Shown here piece by piece: positions 1 through 5,486 of a DNA stretch of 6,079 nucleotides. The translations under genes and the position numbers were made by a program. The stretch spans positions 1-6,079 of the forward strand of contig CALLPZ010000180.1 of NCBI GenBank assembly GCA_938015405.1. The letters are read 5' to 3'. This DNA comes from an uncultured Pseudanabaenaceae cyanobacterium (lineage in GTDB: Bacteria > Cyanobacteriota > Cyanobacteriia > PCC-9006 > JAAUQQ01). Positions within the stretch are counted from its first letter, which is position 1. The number at the start of each line of letters is the position of its first letter. Under the pieces are notes generated by a model, which saw nothing but the letters and a program-made list of their open reading frames with translations, had not been told where the DNA came from and ran no database searches.

Positions 1-55
1 AGATGATTGTGTTTGATCGACGAATTTAGTCCAGCAAAAAGTTGGTTCGATACCC

Positions 56-250
56 ATGGCCAAAAGCAAAGGCGTCCGCATCGTTATAACTCTGGAATGT
101 ACGGAGTGCCGCACGAACACCGACAAGCGTTCGGCTGGCGTGTCCCGTTACACCACCATGAAAAACCGTCGTAATACGACGTCACGCTTGGAGCTGAAGA
201 AATTCTGCCGCCATTGCAACACTCACACCGTCCATAAGGAAACAAAGTAA
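56..250 (+). CDS. rpmG: 50S ribosomal protein L33 (bL33)
   Basis: This small basic protein of the large ribosomal subunit sits near the E site. The 64-residue product is full length for the family and reads as L33 throughout, with the central Arg-rich segment SRYTTMKNRRN (residues 30-40) and a C-terminal KKFCRHCNTHTVHKE. Two CxxC pairs (C15/C18 and C51/C54) make this the zinc-ribbon form rather than the cysteine-free form. The ATG start gives the expected MAKSKG N-terminus. No strong Shine-Dalgarno sequence precedes it, which is common in cyanobacteria. It lies 112 bases upstream of rpsR on the same strand with no terminator between them, so the two are probably co-transcribed; rpmG-rpsR adjacency is usual in cyanobacteria and plastids. 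The 55 bases before it are non-coding in all three forward frames. Confidence 0.97.
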   Translation: MAKSKGVRIVITLECTECRTNTDKRSAGVSRYTTMKNRRNTTSRLELKKFCRHCNTHTVHKETK

Positions 251-362
251 CCGAAACGTTAAGTCGTCCTCGGATTACTTTTTCCCATAGCGACCCGCTT
301 TGACGAGTCGCCTCGGCGTTTACTGTCTGAGTCCAAATTTCTGAGTTAAGTAGAAGAGTTTC

Positions 363-578
363 ATGTCTTTTTCCCGCCGCCGCCTGTCCCCCATTAAGCC
401 CACTGATCCTATCGACTACAAGGATGTGGATTTGCTGCGCAAGTTCATCACCGAGCGTGGCAAGATTCTGCCCCGCCGCATTTCTGGTCTGACGGCGAAG
501 CAGCAGCGGGACCTCACCGTTGCGATCAAACGTGCTCGCATCATCGCTTTGCTGCCCTTCATCAATCGCGAAGGCTAA
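363..578 (+). CDS. rpsR: 30S ribosomal protein S18 (bS18)
   Basis: This is the small-subunit protein that pairs with S6 on the platform of the 30S subunit and binds 16S rRNA. The 71-residue product has the normal cyanobacterial length. It has the Arg-rich start MSFSRRRLSP, the segment IDYKDVDLLRKFITERGKI (residues 17-35), and the family hallmark LPRRISGLTAKQQRDLTVAI (residues 36-55) followed by KRARIIALLPF (residues 56-66). The ATG start agrees with the family N-terminus. A purine stretch, GAAGAG, lies only about 4 bases before the ATG, so the ribosome binding site is not canonical. It is downstream of rpmG and followed 45 bases later by a strong intrinsic terminator, so it is the last gene of this ribosomal-protein transcript. 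Confidence 0.97.
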   Translation: MSFSRRRLSPIKPTDPIDYKDVDLLRKFITERGKILPRRISGLTAKQQRDLTVAIKRARIIALLPFINREG

Positions 579-622
579 GCTCACTCGATCAAATCTAAAT
601 GTTGCCAAAACTCATTGGCGCG

Positions 623-660
623 GGGTGGACTTCGGAATTACCAAAGTCCACCCTTTTTTT
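623..660 (+). terminator. Intrinsic terminator of rpmG-rpsR
   Basis: A perfect 10-base-pair stem (GGGTGGACTT at 623-632 with AAGTCCACCC at 644-653) encloses an 11-base loop and is followed directly by seven T residues (654-660). This is a textbook Rho-independent terminator 45 bases after the rpsR stop codon. It separates the ribosomal genes from the exoribonuclease gene, which therefore needs its own promoter within 661-880 unless there is read-through. Confidence 0.93.
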
Positions 661-880
661 GCACCCGTTTTCTGGAGCCATTGATTACAATTGACGGGGC
701 CTCAAGTTTCGTGACGGGCGGGGTTGAGGGCTCAAGCTGCATTGCGTCAAACCTCTGGAGCATGGGATTCTGAAGCGTCTTTCTGCGTACCTGAAAGATC
801 GCGATAGAACTTAATTTTTATTGGGTGCTTCAACGGCAAGAAAGTTCACCCTAAATATCACCCTAGATAAAGGCGCAATT
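661..880 (+). other. Non-coding leader of the exoribonuclease gene
   Basis: This spacer between the rpsR terminator and the chosen start of the exoribonuclease gene must contain that gene's promoter if the terminator is efficient. A TACAAT hexamer at 686-691 resembles a -10 box, but no good -35 box lies at the right spacing, so I do not call a promoter. An in-frame TTG at 821 could lengthen the downstream protein by 20 residues, but I judge that stretch to be untranslated leader. Confidence 0.5.
869..873 (+). promoter_or_regulatory. Ribosome binding site that decides the exoribonuclease start
   Basis: AAAGG lies 7 bases before the GTG at 881, a normal Shine-Dalgarno spacing. The alternative TTG at 821 is preceded by an AT-rich stretch (TTAATTTTTA) with no such motif. 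This supports GTG 881 as the true start. Confidence 0.55.
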
Positions 881-2932
881 GTGGAAAAGGGACAACTGGT
901 GGAATTTAAGAAGGGCAGCGATCGCCGCTTGGCCGTCTTGGACCGTCCAGAAGGTAAAAAACACTGGGTTGCCTTAGACGAACGAGGCACCTCCCATAAA
1001 ATCCAGCCCCGCGATATTACCTTTGAGCTACCCGGTGGGGACTTCGAGCAATCTGATATTCAGCGTATCCAATCGGAAATGTCCGATTACCTAGACCCGT
1101 CCATGTTGGAAGTGGCCTGGGAATTGCTGATTGAAGACAATGCAACCGTTGACCCCGCTGGTCTCGCCCAGCTTCTATTCTCCGATAACAGTCTCGTTCC
1201 CTGTTATGCGGCTCACTGCCTACTGAGTGAAGACAGAGTCTTTTTCAAGCAGCGTAAGGATGGCTATGGTCCTCGTCCTGCTAACCAGGTGGATGAGATT
1301 CGCCATCAGCAGGAGCGAGAGCAGGAACGTCAGGCCCAGTGGGAGTCCTTCATTGCCAAGGTGACAGCTCAGATTGAGGCTTGTAAAGGGCTGAGTTTTA
1401 GCGATCGCCCCCAGCCTGATTGGGCTCCAGAAGAGATCCTGTATCTAGAATCCCTAGAGCGCTACGCCCTGTTTGAGAAAGAGGCTCCTAACGCGGGGCC
1501 AGCCCTCGAATTGCTCAAGGCGCTTAATCGCTACGAAAGCGGTGAAAATGCCTTTGACCTGCTGGTTGATGTGGCTCGCTGGAGCCCCTACGAGAACCTC
1601 CAGCTGCGTCGTCGGAAGTTGCCCACAACGTTCTCGGAGCGATTGCAGGAAGTCACCCCCACTTCGATTCAAGATGCGCCGCCGGATGAAGATGCAGAGC
1701 GCCGCCTCGATCTGACCCATCTCAAGGTCTACACCATTGATGATGAGAGTACGCGGGAGATTGATGATGGTCTCAGTGTGGAGACCTTAGAAGACGGTAG
1801 CCAACAGATTTGGGTTCACATTGCTGATCCGACGCGCTGGATTCGCCTGGGAGATGAGCTGGACCTGGAGGCTCGCCGACGGGGTACCACGGTCTATTTG
1901 CCGGAGCAGGTGATTCCCATGTTTCCAGAAGCCCTCGCGACGGGTCCTATGAGTCTGGTGCAGGGGGAAACTTGCTGTGCATTGAGCTTTCGAGTGAAGT
2001 TGGATGAAGAGGGCGGAGTTGCTGACTACAGCATCCACACCAGCCACATTCGCCCGACCTATCGCCTGACCTACAGCGACGTGGACGAGATGCTAGAGCT
2101 GGGGGTGACAGAAGAGCTTGAACTGACTGCTCTCAATGAAGCGGCCAAGCAGCGATTGCGCTGGCGAGAAGCCCAGGGCTCCATCACCATTAACTTGCCA
2201 GAGTCTTCCATCAAGGTGCGCAACGGTGGTGAAGATATCGAAATTGATGTTTTGGAAGAATCCGCCTCCCGTCAGCTTGTAGCAGAGATGATGATTATGA
2301 CCAGTGAGGTGGTGGGGCGATACGGACGCGACAACGAGCTGCCCGTGCCTTTCCGGAGTCAGCCCCAACCGGAGCTTCCACCCGAAGCTGAACTGATGCA
2401 GCTGCCCGCAGGCCCGGTGCGTGGCTCTGCTCTACGGCGTTGCATGTCCCGCAGTGAAGTTAATCTCACCCCCAGCCGTCATGCCAGCCTAGGCCTAGAT
2501 GTTTATACTCAGACGACTTCTCCGATTCGCCGCTATAGCGATCTCATTGCTCACTACCAAGTCAAAGCTCATTTGCGCGGCGGGCCCCTAGCCTTTGAAG
2601 CGGAAGAGCTGCAAACGCTCCTGCAAACCCTCGGTCCCATTGCCTATGAGGCTGTGCTAGTGGAGCGCCAAACCAAGAACTATTGGGCGATGGAGTATCT
2701 GCGTCGCCATGGCGATAAAGCCTGGGATGTCTTGATGCTGCGCTGGTTGCGGGAGCATGAGCGCCTCGGTTTGGTCATGATCGAAGACCTGGGCATCGAG
2801 CAGGCCGTACGTTTTGATCGGCTTGTGCCCTTGGGAGAACGTTTTCAGTTGCGTGTCGTCCATGTAGATCCTAGACGTGCTGAAATTCGATTTCAAGAGG
2901 TCTTAGAGGACCCAGCTGTGCAGGGAGCCTAG
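881..2932 (+). CDS. rnb: RNase II/R-family 3'-5' exoribonuclease
   Basis: This is a processive cytoplasmic hydrolase that degrades RNA from the 3' end to nucleoside monophosphates, acting in mRNA turnover and RNA maturation. From GTG 881 the product is 683 residues. Residues 1-50 form an OB-like domain (EKGQLVEFKKGSDRRLAVLD); 65-140 are a helical, probably winged-helix region; 141-160 are a charged helix. The RNB catalytic domain spans about 278-600: the metal site TIDDESTREIDDG gives D287, E293, D295 and D296; TSPIRRYSD contains R550, matching the catalytic Arg of Escherichia coli RNase II; and VERQTKNYW contains E595. Residues 612-675 look like a C-terminal S1 domain. The third acidic ligand is Glu where E. 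coli has Asp, which I believe is normal for cyanobacterial and plastid members. GTG 881 was chosen over TTG 821 because of the AAAGG site and because relatives, as I remember them, begin at MEKGxLVEF. The symbol is ambiguous in the literature (rnb, vacB, rnr). Two HIP1 octamers lie within it. Confidence 0.93.
   Translation: MEKGQLVEFKKGSDRRLAVLDRPEGKKHWVALDERGTSHKIQPRDITFELPGGDFEQSDIQRIQSEMSDYLDPSMLEVAWELLIEDNATVDPAGLAQLLFSDNSLVPCYAAHCLLSEDRVFFKQRKDGYGPRPANQVDEIRHQQEREQERQAQWESFIAKVTAQIEACKGLSFSDRPQPDWAPEEILYLESLERYALFEKEAPNAGPALELLKALNRYESGENAFDLLVDVARWSPYENLQLRRRKLPTTFSERLQEVTPTSIQDAPPDEDAERRLDLTHLKVYTIDDESTREIDDGLSVETLEDGSQQIWVHIADPTRWIRLGDELDLEARRRGTTVYLPEQVIPMFPEALATGPMSLVQGETCCALSFRVKLDEEGGVADYSIHTSHIRPTYRLTYSDVDEMLELGVTEELELTALNEAAKQRLRWREAQGSITINLPESSIKVRNGGEDIEIDVLEESASRQLVAEMMIMTSEVVGRYGRDNELPVPFRSQPQPELPPEAELMQLPAGPVRGSALRRCMSRSEVNLTPSRHASLGLDVYTQTTSPIRRYSDLIAHYQVKAHLRGGPLAFEAEELQTLLQTLGPIAYEAVLVERQTKNYWAMEYLRRHGDKAWDVLMLRWLREHERLGLVMIEDLGIEQAVRFDRLVPLGERFQLRVVHVDPRRAEIRFQEVLEDPAVQGA
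918..925. repeat. HIP1 octamer GCGATCGC
   Basis: An exact copy of the cyanobacterial highly iterated palindrome lies inside the exoribonuclease coding sequence. It is the first of four in the window. Confidence 0.9.
1401..1408. repeat. HIP1 octamer GCGATCGC
   Basis: A second exact HIP1 copy lies within the exoribonuclease gene, in the linker just before the RNB domain. Confidence 0.9.
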
Positions 2933-2950
2933 CGATTGTAATCTATGTAT

Positions 2951-2962
2951 TCCTACGTAGGA
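2951..2962. promoter_or_regulatory. 12-base perfect palindrome, possible operator
   Basis: TCCTACGTAGGA is its own reverse complement. It lies 18 bases after the exoribonuclease stop codon and about 90 bases before the chosen start of the RodZ-like gene. Its size and place suit a dimeric regulator's binding site, but no matching motif is known to me and it may be chance. No intrinsic terminator is visible in 2933-3054, so the two genes could be co-transcribed. Confidence 0.3.
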
Positions 2963-3054
2963 CAAGGCGCTGCTCTTAGGGGGATATGTCCGGATGCTCC
3001 GGGAATGTTTCGAATAATCTCCATATAGAGATAATTGAAGTTAAGGTTCCCCTA

Positions 3055-4053
3055 ATGGTTGCAGAGTTCGCATCCCCTCGGCCTTCAGCAGTGCTTGCCG
3101 AGGGTTTAGACTTGGCCAAGCCTGATGAGCAACAAAATGGGTTACCTGCGGAATCTGTTGAACAGTGCCGGGTTGTTGAAGATTTAGAAGCCTTACTCAA
3201 AGCTCCTGGCCCTGAGGAAGAGGAGCACCAGGATTTCTGGGTTGCAATTCAGGCTGTGATGGATGAGGCGGAGGATGACGAGAGCGCTGGGGACGACTTG
3301 CCTATTGAACAGTCTGGGGCGCTTGTCGTCTTACCCCTTGCCGACAGGCCATCCATTGCCTTGGCTTTGGATTCAGAAGATACGAGCTGCGAGATTAAGT
3401 CTGATAGCCGTGTTTCTGAGCAGAAGAGCTTTTTTGAGCTAGGGGCGCTCCTGCCTTTTAATGTCGCATCGGTTGAGTCTGAGATTGACTCTTCTCCTAC
3501 CTGGGCGGAAGTGATGGTGGCTTTTGGTCAGGAGATTCAGCGTATTCGCGAGGCTAAGGGGCTGTCCCTCGACCAAATCCGATTGAATACCCAAGTTCCC
3601 GTTTACCAACTTGAGGCGGTAGAGTCTGGTGCTGTGGAGCGTCTTCCCGAAGAAATTTTTGTGCGTGGGTTTTTAAATCGTATTTGCATGCAATTGGGGC
3701 CAGAAGGCAAAGCGCTGCTGGCTCAGCTACCGACCTCTCAAACCAAGCCTCAGGAACTTTTGGCGGATTGGCAAAAGTTTGATGGAGTAGGGCATTCATC
3801 GTCCCAGGTGGTACATCTGCGTTCTGCCCATCTTTACGTGGGTTATGCCACATTATTGGCTGGGGCTGCTGGAGGATTGGCTTGGTCGTTTCAGGAAGCT
3901 GCCCAGGTGAGTCAGCCGGAGATTTTGCCCCAGCCTTCAGTTCAGAATATATATTCTCAGGCCAAGCTGCATCCAACTCAAAGATTGTCTCGGCTCACGT
4001 TTGGTATGGATGTTGCTCCGCCTGAGGCAATGATGCCTGAGTCTGGCAATTAA
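3055..4053 (+). CDS. RodZ-like membrane-anchored helix-turn-helix protein
   Basis: From ATG 3055 the product is 332 residues. Residues 1-152 are acidic and probably disordered (about 36 Asp/Glu against 8 Lys/Arg up to residue 156). Residues 153-226 form a RodZ-type HTH_25 domain: FGQEIQRIREAKGLSLDQI, then a partner helix ending EAVESG, then the family signature LPEEIFVRGFLNRICMQLG at 197-215. One membrane segment (about 260-279, LYVGYATLLAGAAGGLAWSF) follows LRSAH, as in other cyanobacterial RodZ-like proteins I recall. The remaining 53 residues would be periplasmic and are low in recognisable structure. RodZ links MreB filaments to the membrane and wall-synthesis machinery; that role is inferred from the domain only. 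In classical RodZ the HTH is at the very N-terminus and the periplasmic part is larger, so the order here is unusual. ATG 3055 has AAGG 8 bases upstream; an in-frame ATG at 2986 would add 23 unconvincing residues, and its AGGGGG is only 2 bases away. Confidence 0.8.
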   Translation: MVAEFASPRPSAVLAEGLDLAKPDEQQNGLPAESVEQCRVVEDLEALLKAPGPEEEEHQDFWVAIQAVMDEAEDDESAGDDLPIEQSGALVVLPLADRPSIALALDSEDTSCEIKSDSRVSEQKSFFELGALLPFNVASVESEIDSSPTWAEVMVAFGQEIQRIREAKGLSLDQIRLNTQVPVYQLEAVESGAVERLPEEIFVRGFLNRICMQLGPEGKALLAQLPTSQTKPQELLADWQKFDGVGHSSSQVVHLRSAHLYVGYATLLAGAAGGLAWSFQEAAQVSQPEILPQPSVQNIYSQAKLHPTQRLSRLTFGMDVAPPEAMMPESGN

Positions 4054-4397
4054 ATTAACTGGGATGCCCAATCCTAACTGCTTGATCTTTTGGGGCTGGA
4101 GTCATGATTGTCTTAGAGGATATCGCTGTGGTCTCATCACTGAGTAGACTGCCAATCACTTCAATGTAGGGCAGGTGATGGTGTGAAAATGATGAACAGC
4201 TTAATTTGTTAGGCGTTACTACCTGGTTTTTGTGACTGATCTTGAAGGCCTCGATGTTTACCCAAACATCGAGGCCTTCAAGATTTTGCCTTCGCTTTCT
4301 GATGCATTGTTTTTCTACAGCATCGGTTTTATCCCATGGGCTTGCCCTGCTTAGGAAGTTGCTCCGGAGGCTATTTTATGGCCGCTGATTTTGAGGT
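4054..4397. other. Intergenic region between convergent genes
   Basis: No convincing gene was found in these 344 bases. The longest candidate worth naming is a 21-codon reading frame at 4104-4169 with only a doubtful ribosome site. The main content is the long inverted repeat at 4239-4284. A short palindrome, CTCCGGAG, lies at 4362-4369, close to the stop of the - strand gene, but has no T-run that would make it a terminator. Confidence 0.6.
4239..4287 (+). terminator. Long inverted repeat, probable terminator between convergent genes
   Basis: Two arms of 21 bases (4239-4259 and 4264-4284) are exact reverse complements around a 4-base loop, ACCC. The arm core is CTTGAAGGCCTCGATGTTT. On the + strand the stem runs into TTTT (4284-4287), so it can act as an intrinsic terminator for the RodZ-like gene, 186 bases after its stop. 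On the - strand the stem is followed by CAGTCACAAAAACC with no T-run, so termination of the opposite gene there would depend on the stem alone. The stem is longer and more perfect than most terminators, so a mobile or repeated element is a possible alternative. Confidence 0.65.
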
Positions 4398-4904
4398 CTA
4401 TGGAGTACCTTCGCTAATGGTGAGCGTGTAGTTTTGGCGATCGCCAGCGGTCATTGTTCCAACCCAAACGCTGTAGGAGCCTGCTTTAAAGCCTTCTCCA
4501 ATAATTTGGGCATCGAGATTGAGCTCGTCAATATCGTTGCCGCACCAAAAGCTATTGTTTGGACCTTCTACGACCAGGGTTGTATCGGCTCCGCCGCTAT
4601 CTACAAGCAGCTGGAGTTCCTCAAATTCCTGCTCTAGGGTGAGGAGATAGTCCGGTTGGGAGTCACCGTAGCCGAGACAGCTGTTGCCATCTCCATCGCG
4701 GTTGCTCAAGGCGGAGAAAGAGTAGGTGCCGCCGGTGAAGCCGGTGACACTTCCATCTTCAACCCCGAAGCCGGGGGTAAGGGAGCGGCTGCCAAAATTA
4801 GTCGTTTGCTCAGCGATCGCGCCATTGATGTTAAGCAAACAAGCTAGACCTAGGCCCACTGTTACCTTGAGCAACCAACGAGATGGGGAGTGTATTGCAG
4901 CCAC
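4398..4904 (-). CDS. Small exported protein, PPC-domain-like
   Basis: The 168-residue product starts with a Sec-type signal peptide: a basic SRWLLK segment, a hydrophobic core (about 13-24) and the cleavage motif AIA|E after residue 31. C22 in the core is not in a proper lipobox, because the -3 residue is Gly. The mature part of about 137 residues is beta-rich, with FTGGTYSFSA, CLGYGDSQPDYLLTL, a glycine/aspartate turn DSGGADTTLVVEGP, CGNDID, and the ending AGSYSVWVGTMTAGDRQNYT. This pattern resembles bacterial pre-peptidase C-terminal domains, which are beta-sandwich modules of secreted proteins. No catalytic domain is attached. C76 and C121 could form a disulfide outside the cytoplasm. The start is GTG, with GAGG 8 bases upstream. 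The substrate and role are unknown. It converges with the RodZ-like gene and diverges from the Hpt gene, so it is probably transcribed alone. Two HIP1 sites lie within it. Confidence 0.78.
   Translation of the reverse strand: MAAIHSPSRWLLKVTVGLGLACLLNINGAIAEQTTNFGSRSLTPGFGVEDGSVTGFTGGTYSFSALSNRDGDGNSCLGYGDSQPDYLLTLEQEFEELQLLVDSGGADTTLVVEGPNNSFWCGNDIDELNLDAQIIGEGFKAGSYSVWVGTMTAGDRQNYTLTISEGTP
4437..4444. repeat. HIP1 octamer GCGATCGC
   Basis: A third exact HIP1 copy, in the extended form GGCGATCGCC, lies near the 3' end of the exported-protein gene. Confidence 0.9.
4813..4820. repeat. HIP1 octamer GCGATCGC
   Basis: A fourth exact HIP1 copy lies in the signal-peptide-coding part of the exported-protein gene. 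Confidence 0.9.
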
Positions 4905-4912
4905 GGGAGCAA

Positions 4913-4916
4913 CCTC
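4913..4916 (-). promoter_or_regulatory. Ribosome binding site of the exported-protein gene
   Basis: GAGG on the - strand lies 8 bases before the GTG start at 4904. No ATG is available nearby upstream in frame, so this site supports the GTG start. Confidence 0.55.
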
Positions 4917-5267
4917 AGTGATGGAACGGGGGAGATCTTGGGGGCTCTCAAGAATAGCGAGATAGATTTCCCCAAAATAGAAGATCTACTGATAGGAGTA
5001 GAGGCAAATATACTGATGCAAATCTCATACACCCCTATATCTTAGGAAACCGTAAAAAAGACAAAATTACCTTAAGGATTGTGACGCTTTCTCGACCGTT
5101 AAGGTTGCTGCATCTGAATGATTGATGGTTGGCTCTGTGGCTGCTCCAGCTGACCCAAGAGCATTGGGCAAGACCTGCTGTCACGGTATTTCGCCTTGGT
5201 TTTGAGACTCGATATTGTTTTATCTTCAATCTGCATTGTAAAGAACATGCTTGTGATTGTGGCGGAG

Positions 5268-5280
5268 CGACATTATGTCG
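5268..5280. promoter_or_regulatory. Palindrome CGACAT-T-ATGTCG, possible operator
   Basis: This is an exact inverted repeat of CGACAT around one central T, 206 bases before the Hpt start. The half-site ATGTCG occurs again at 5309-5314, 34 bases downstream. The palindrome overlaps the -10 part of the weak promoter candidate TTGTGA-17-TATGTC, a position where a bound regulator would block transcription. The regulator is unknown. Confidence 0.3.
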
Positions 5281-5350
5281 TTTGGAGGACTGAATTTTGT
5301 AAGACGAAATGTCGATAAAAAAATTATGAGAGAATACTCAGATCGTGATC

Positions 5351-5390
5351 TTTTCCCAGGATTGCTGATGGTTTGGTGACCTCGGGAAAG
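5351..5390 (+). other. Hairpin in the Hpt gene leader
   Basis: TTTCCCAGG (5352-5360) pairs with CCTCGGGAAA (5380-5389): nine pairs with one bulged C at 5383 and a 19-base loop. It lies about 97 bases before the Hpt start. No T-run follows, so it is not a terminator. It could be a leader-RNA structure or an imperfect protein-binding site. Confidence 0.3.
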
Positions 5391-5486
5391 TTATGAATGG
5401 AAGTTGCATTTCTGTAATAAACAATTGTTGCTGCTGTACTTCCTACATTCCCTGTTGATTCTGATTCGTAAAGGAGACCCGATTTG

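Larger units (their letters stand above)
4905..5486. other. Divergent intergenic region with leader sequences
   Basis: This 582-base spacer must carry the promoters of the exported-protein gene (leftward) and the Hpt gene (rightward). I see no convincing protein gene: the only frame of note (5035-5229, - strand, TTG start) has no family resemblance or ribosome site. It holds several small inverted repeats: TCTACT/AGTAGA (4985-5002), CCCAA/TTGGG (5154-5168), the palindrome at 5268-5280, a 9-pair hairpin at 5351-5390, and AACAATTGTT at 5420-5429. A weak rightward promoter candidate is TTGTGA (5251-5256), 17 bases, TATGTC (5274-5279). Confidence 0.5.

Noticed and set aside
40..56. GGTTCGATACC resembling a tRNA T-loop just before rpmG
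   Set aside because: The flanking bases do not form a 5-pair T stem and no acceptor or anticodon arms are present.
84..608. A 174-codon open frame on the - strand across rpmG and rpsR
   Set aside because: It lies antisense to two certain ribosomal protein genes, has no recognisable family and includes their spacer; it is a by-product of their codon use.
700..729. CCTCAA/TTGAGG inverted repeat before the exoribonuclease gene
   Set aside because: The stem is only 6 pairs with an 18-base loop and no T-run; too weak to call a structure.
2704..2715. 12-base palindrome TCGCCATGGCGA inside the exoribonuclease gene
   Set aside because: It lies in the middle of well-behaved coding sequence (residues RRHGDK) and is probably chance or a HIP1-like bias.
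1454..2896. Several 79-91 codon frames antisense to or out of frame with the exoribonuclease
   Set aside because: All are embedded in a gene with clear catalytic motifs, and none resembles a protein family.
3554..3976. A 140-codon - strand frame inside the RodZ-like gene
   Set aside because: It is antisense to the conserved HTH and membrane segment, and its composition is not protein-like.
4104..4169. A 21-codon frame starting with ATG after the RodZ-like gene
   Set aside because: It is too short to judge, has a doubtful ribosome site and no recognisable product.
4434..4965. Three + strand frames opposite the exported-protein gene
   Set aside because: The - strand frame has a signal peptide, a ribosome site and a coherent beta-rich domain, so the opposite frames are shadows.
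5035..5229. A 64-codon - strand frame with a TTG start in the divergent spacer
   Set aside because: It has no Shine-Dalgarno sequence, no family resemblance and a skewed composition; its place fits a leader or promoter region better.
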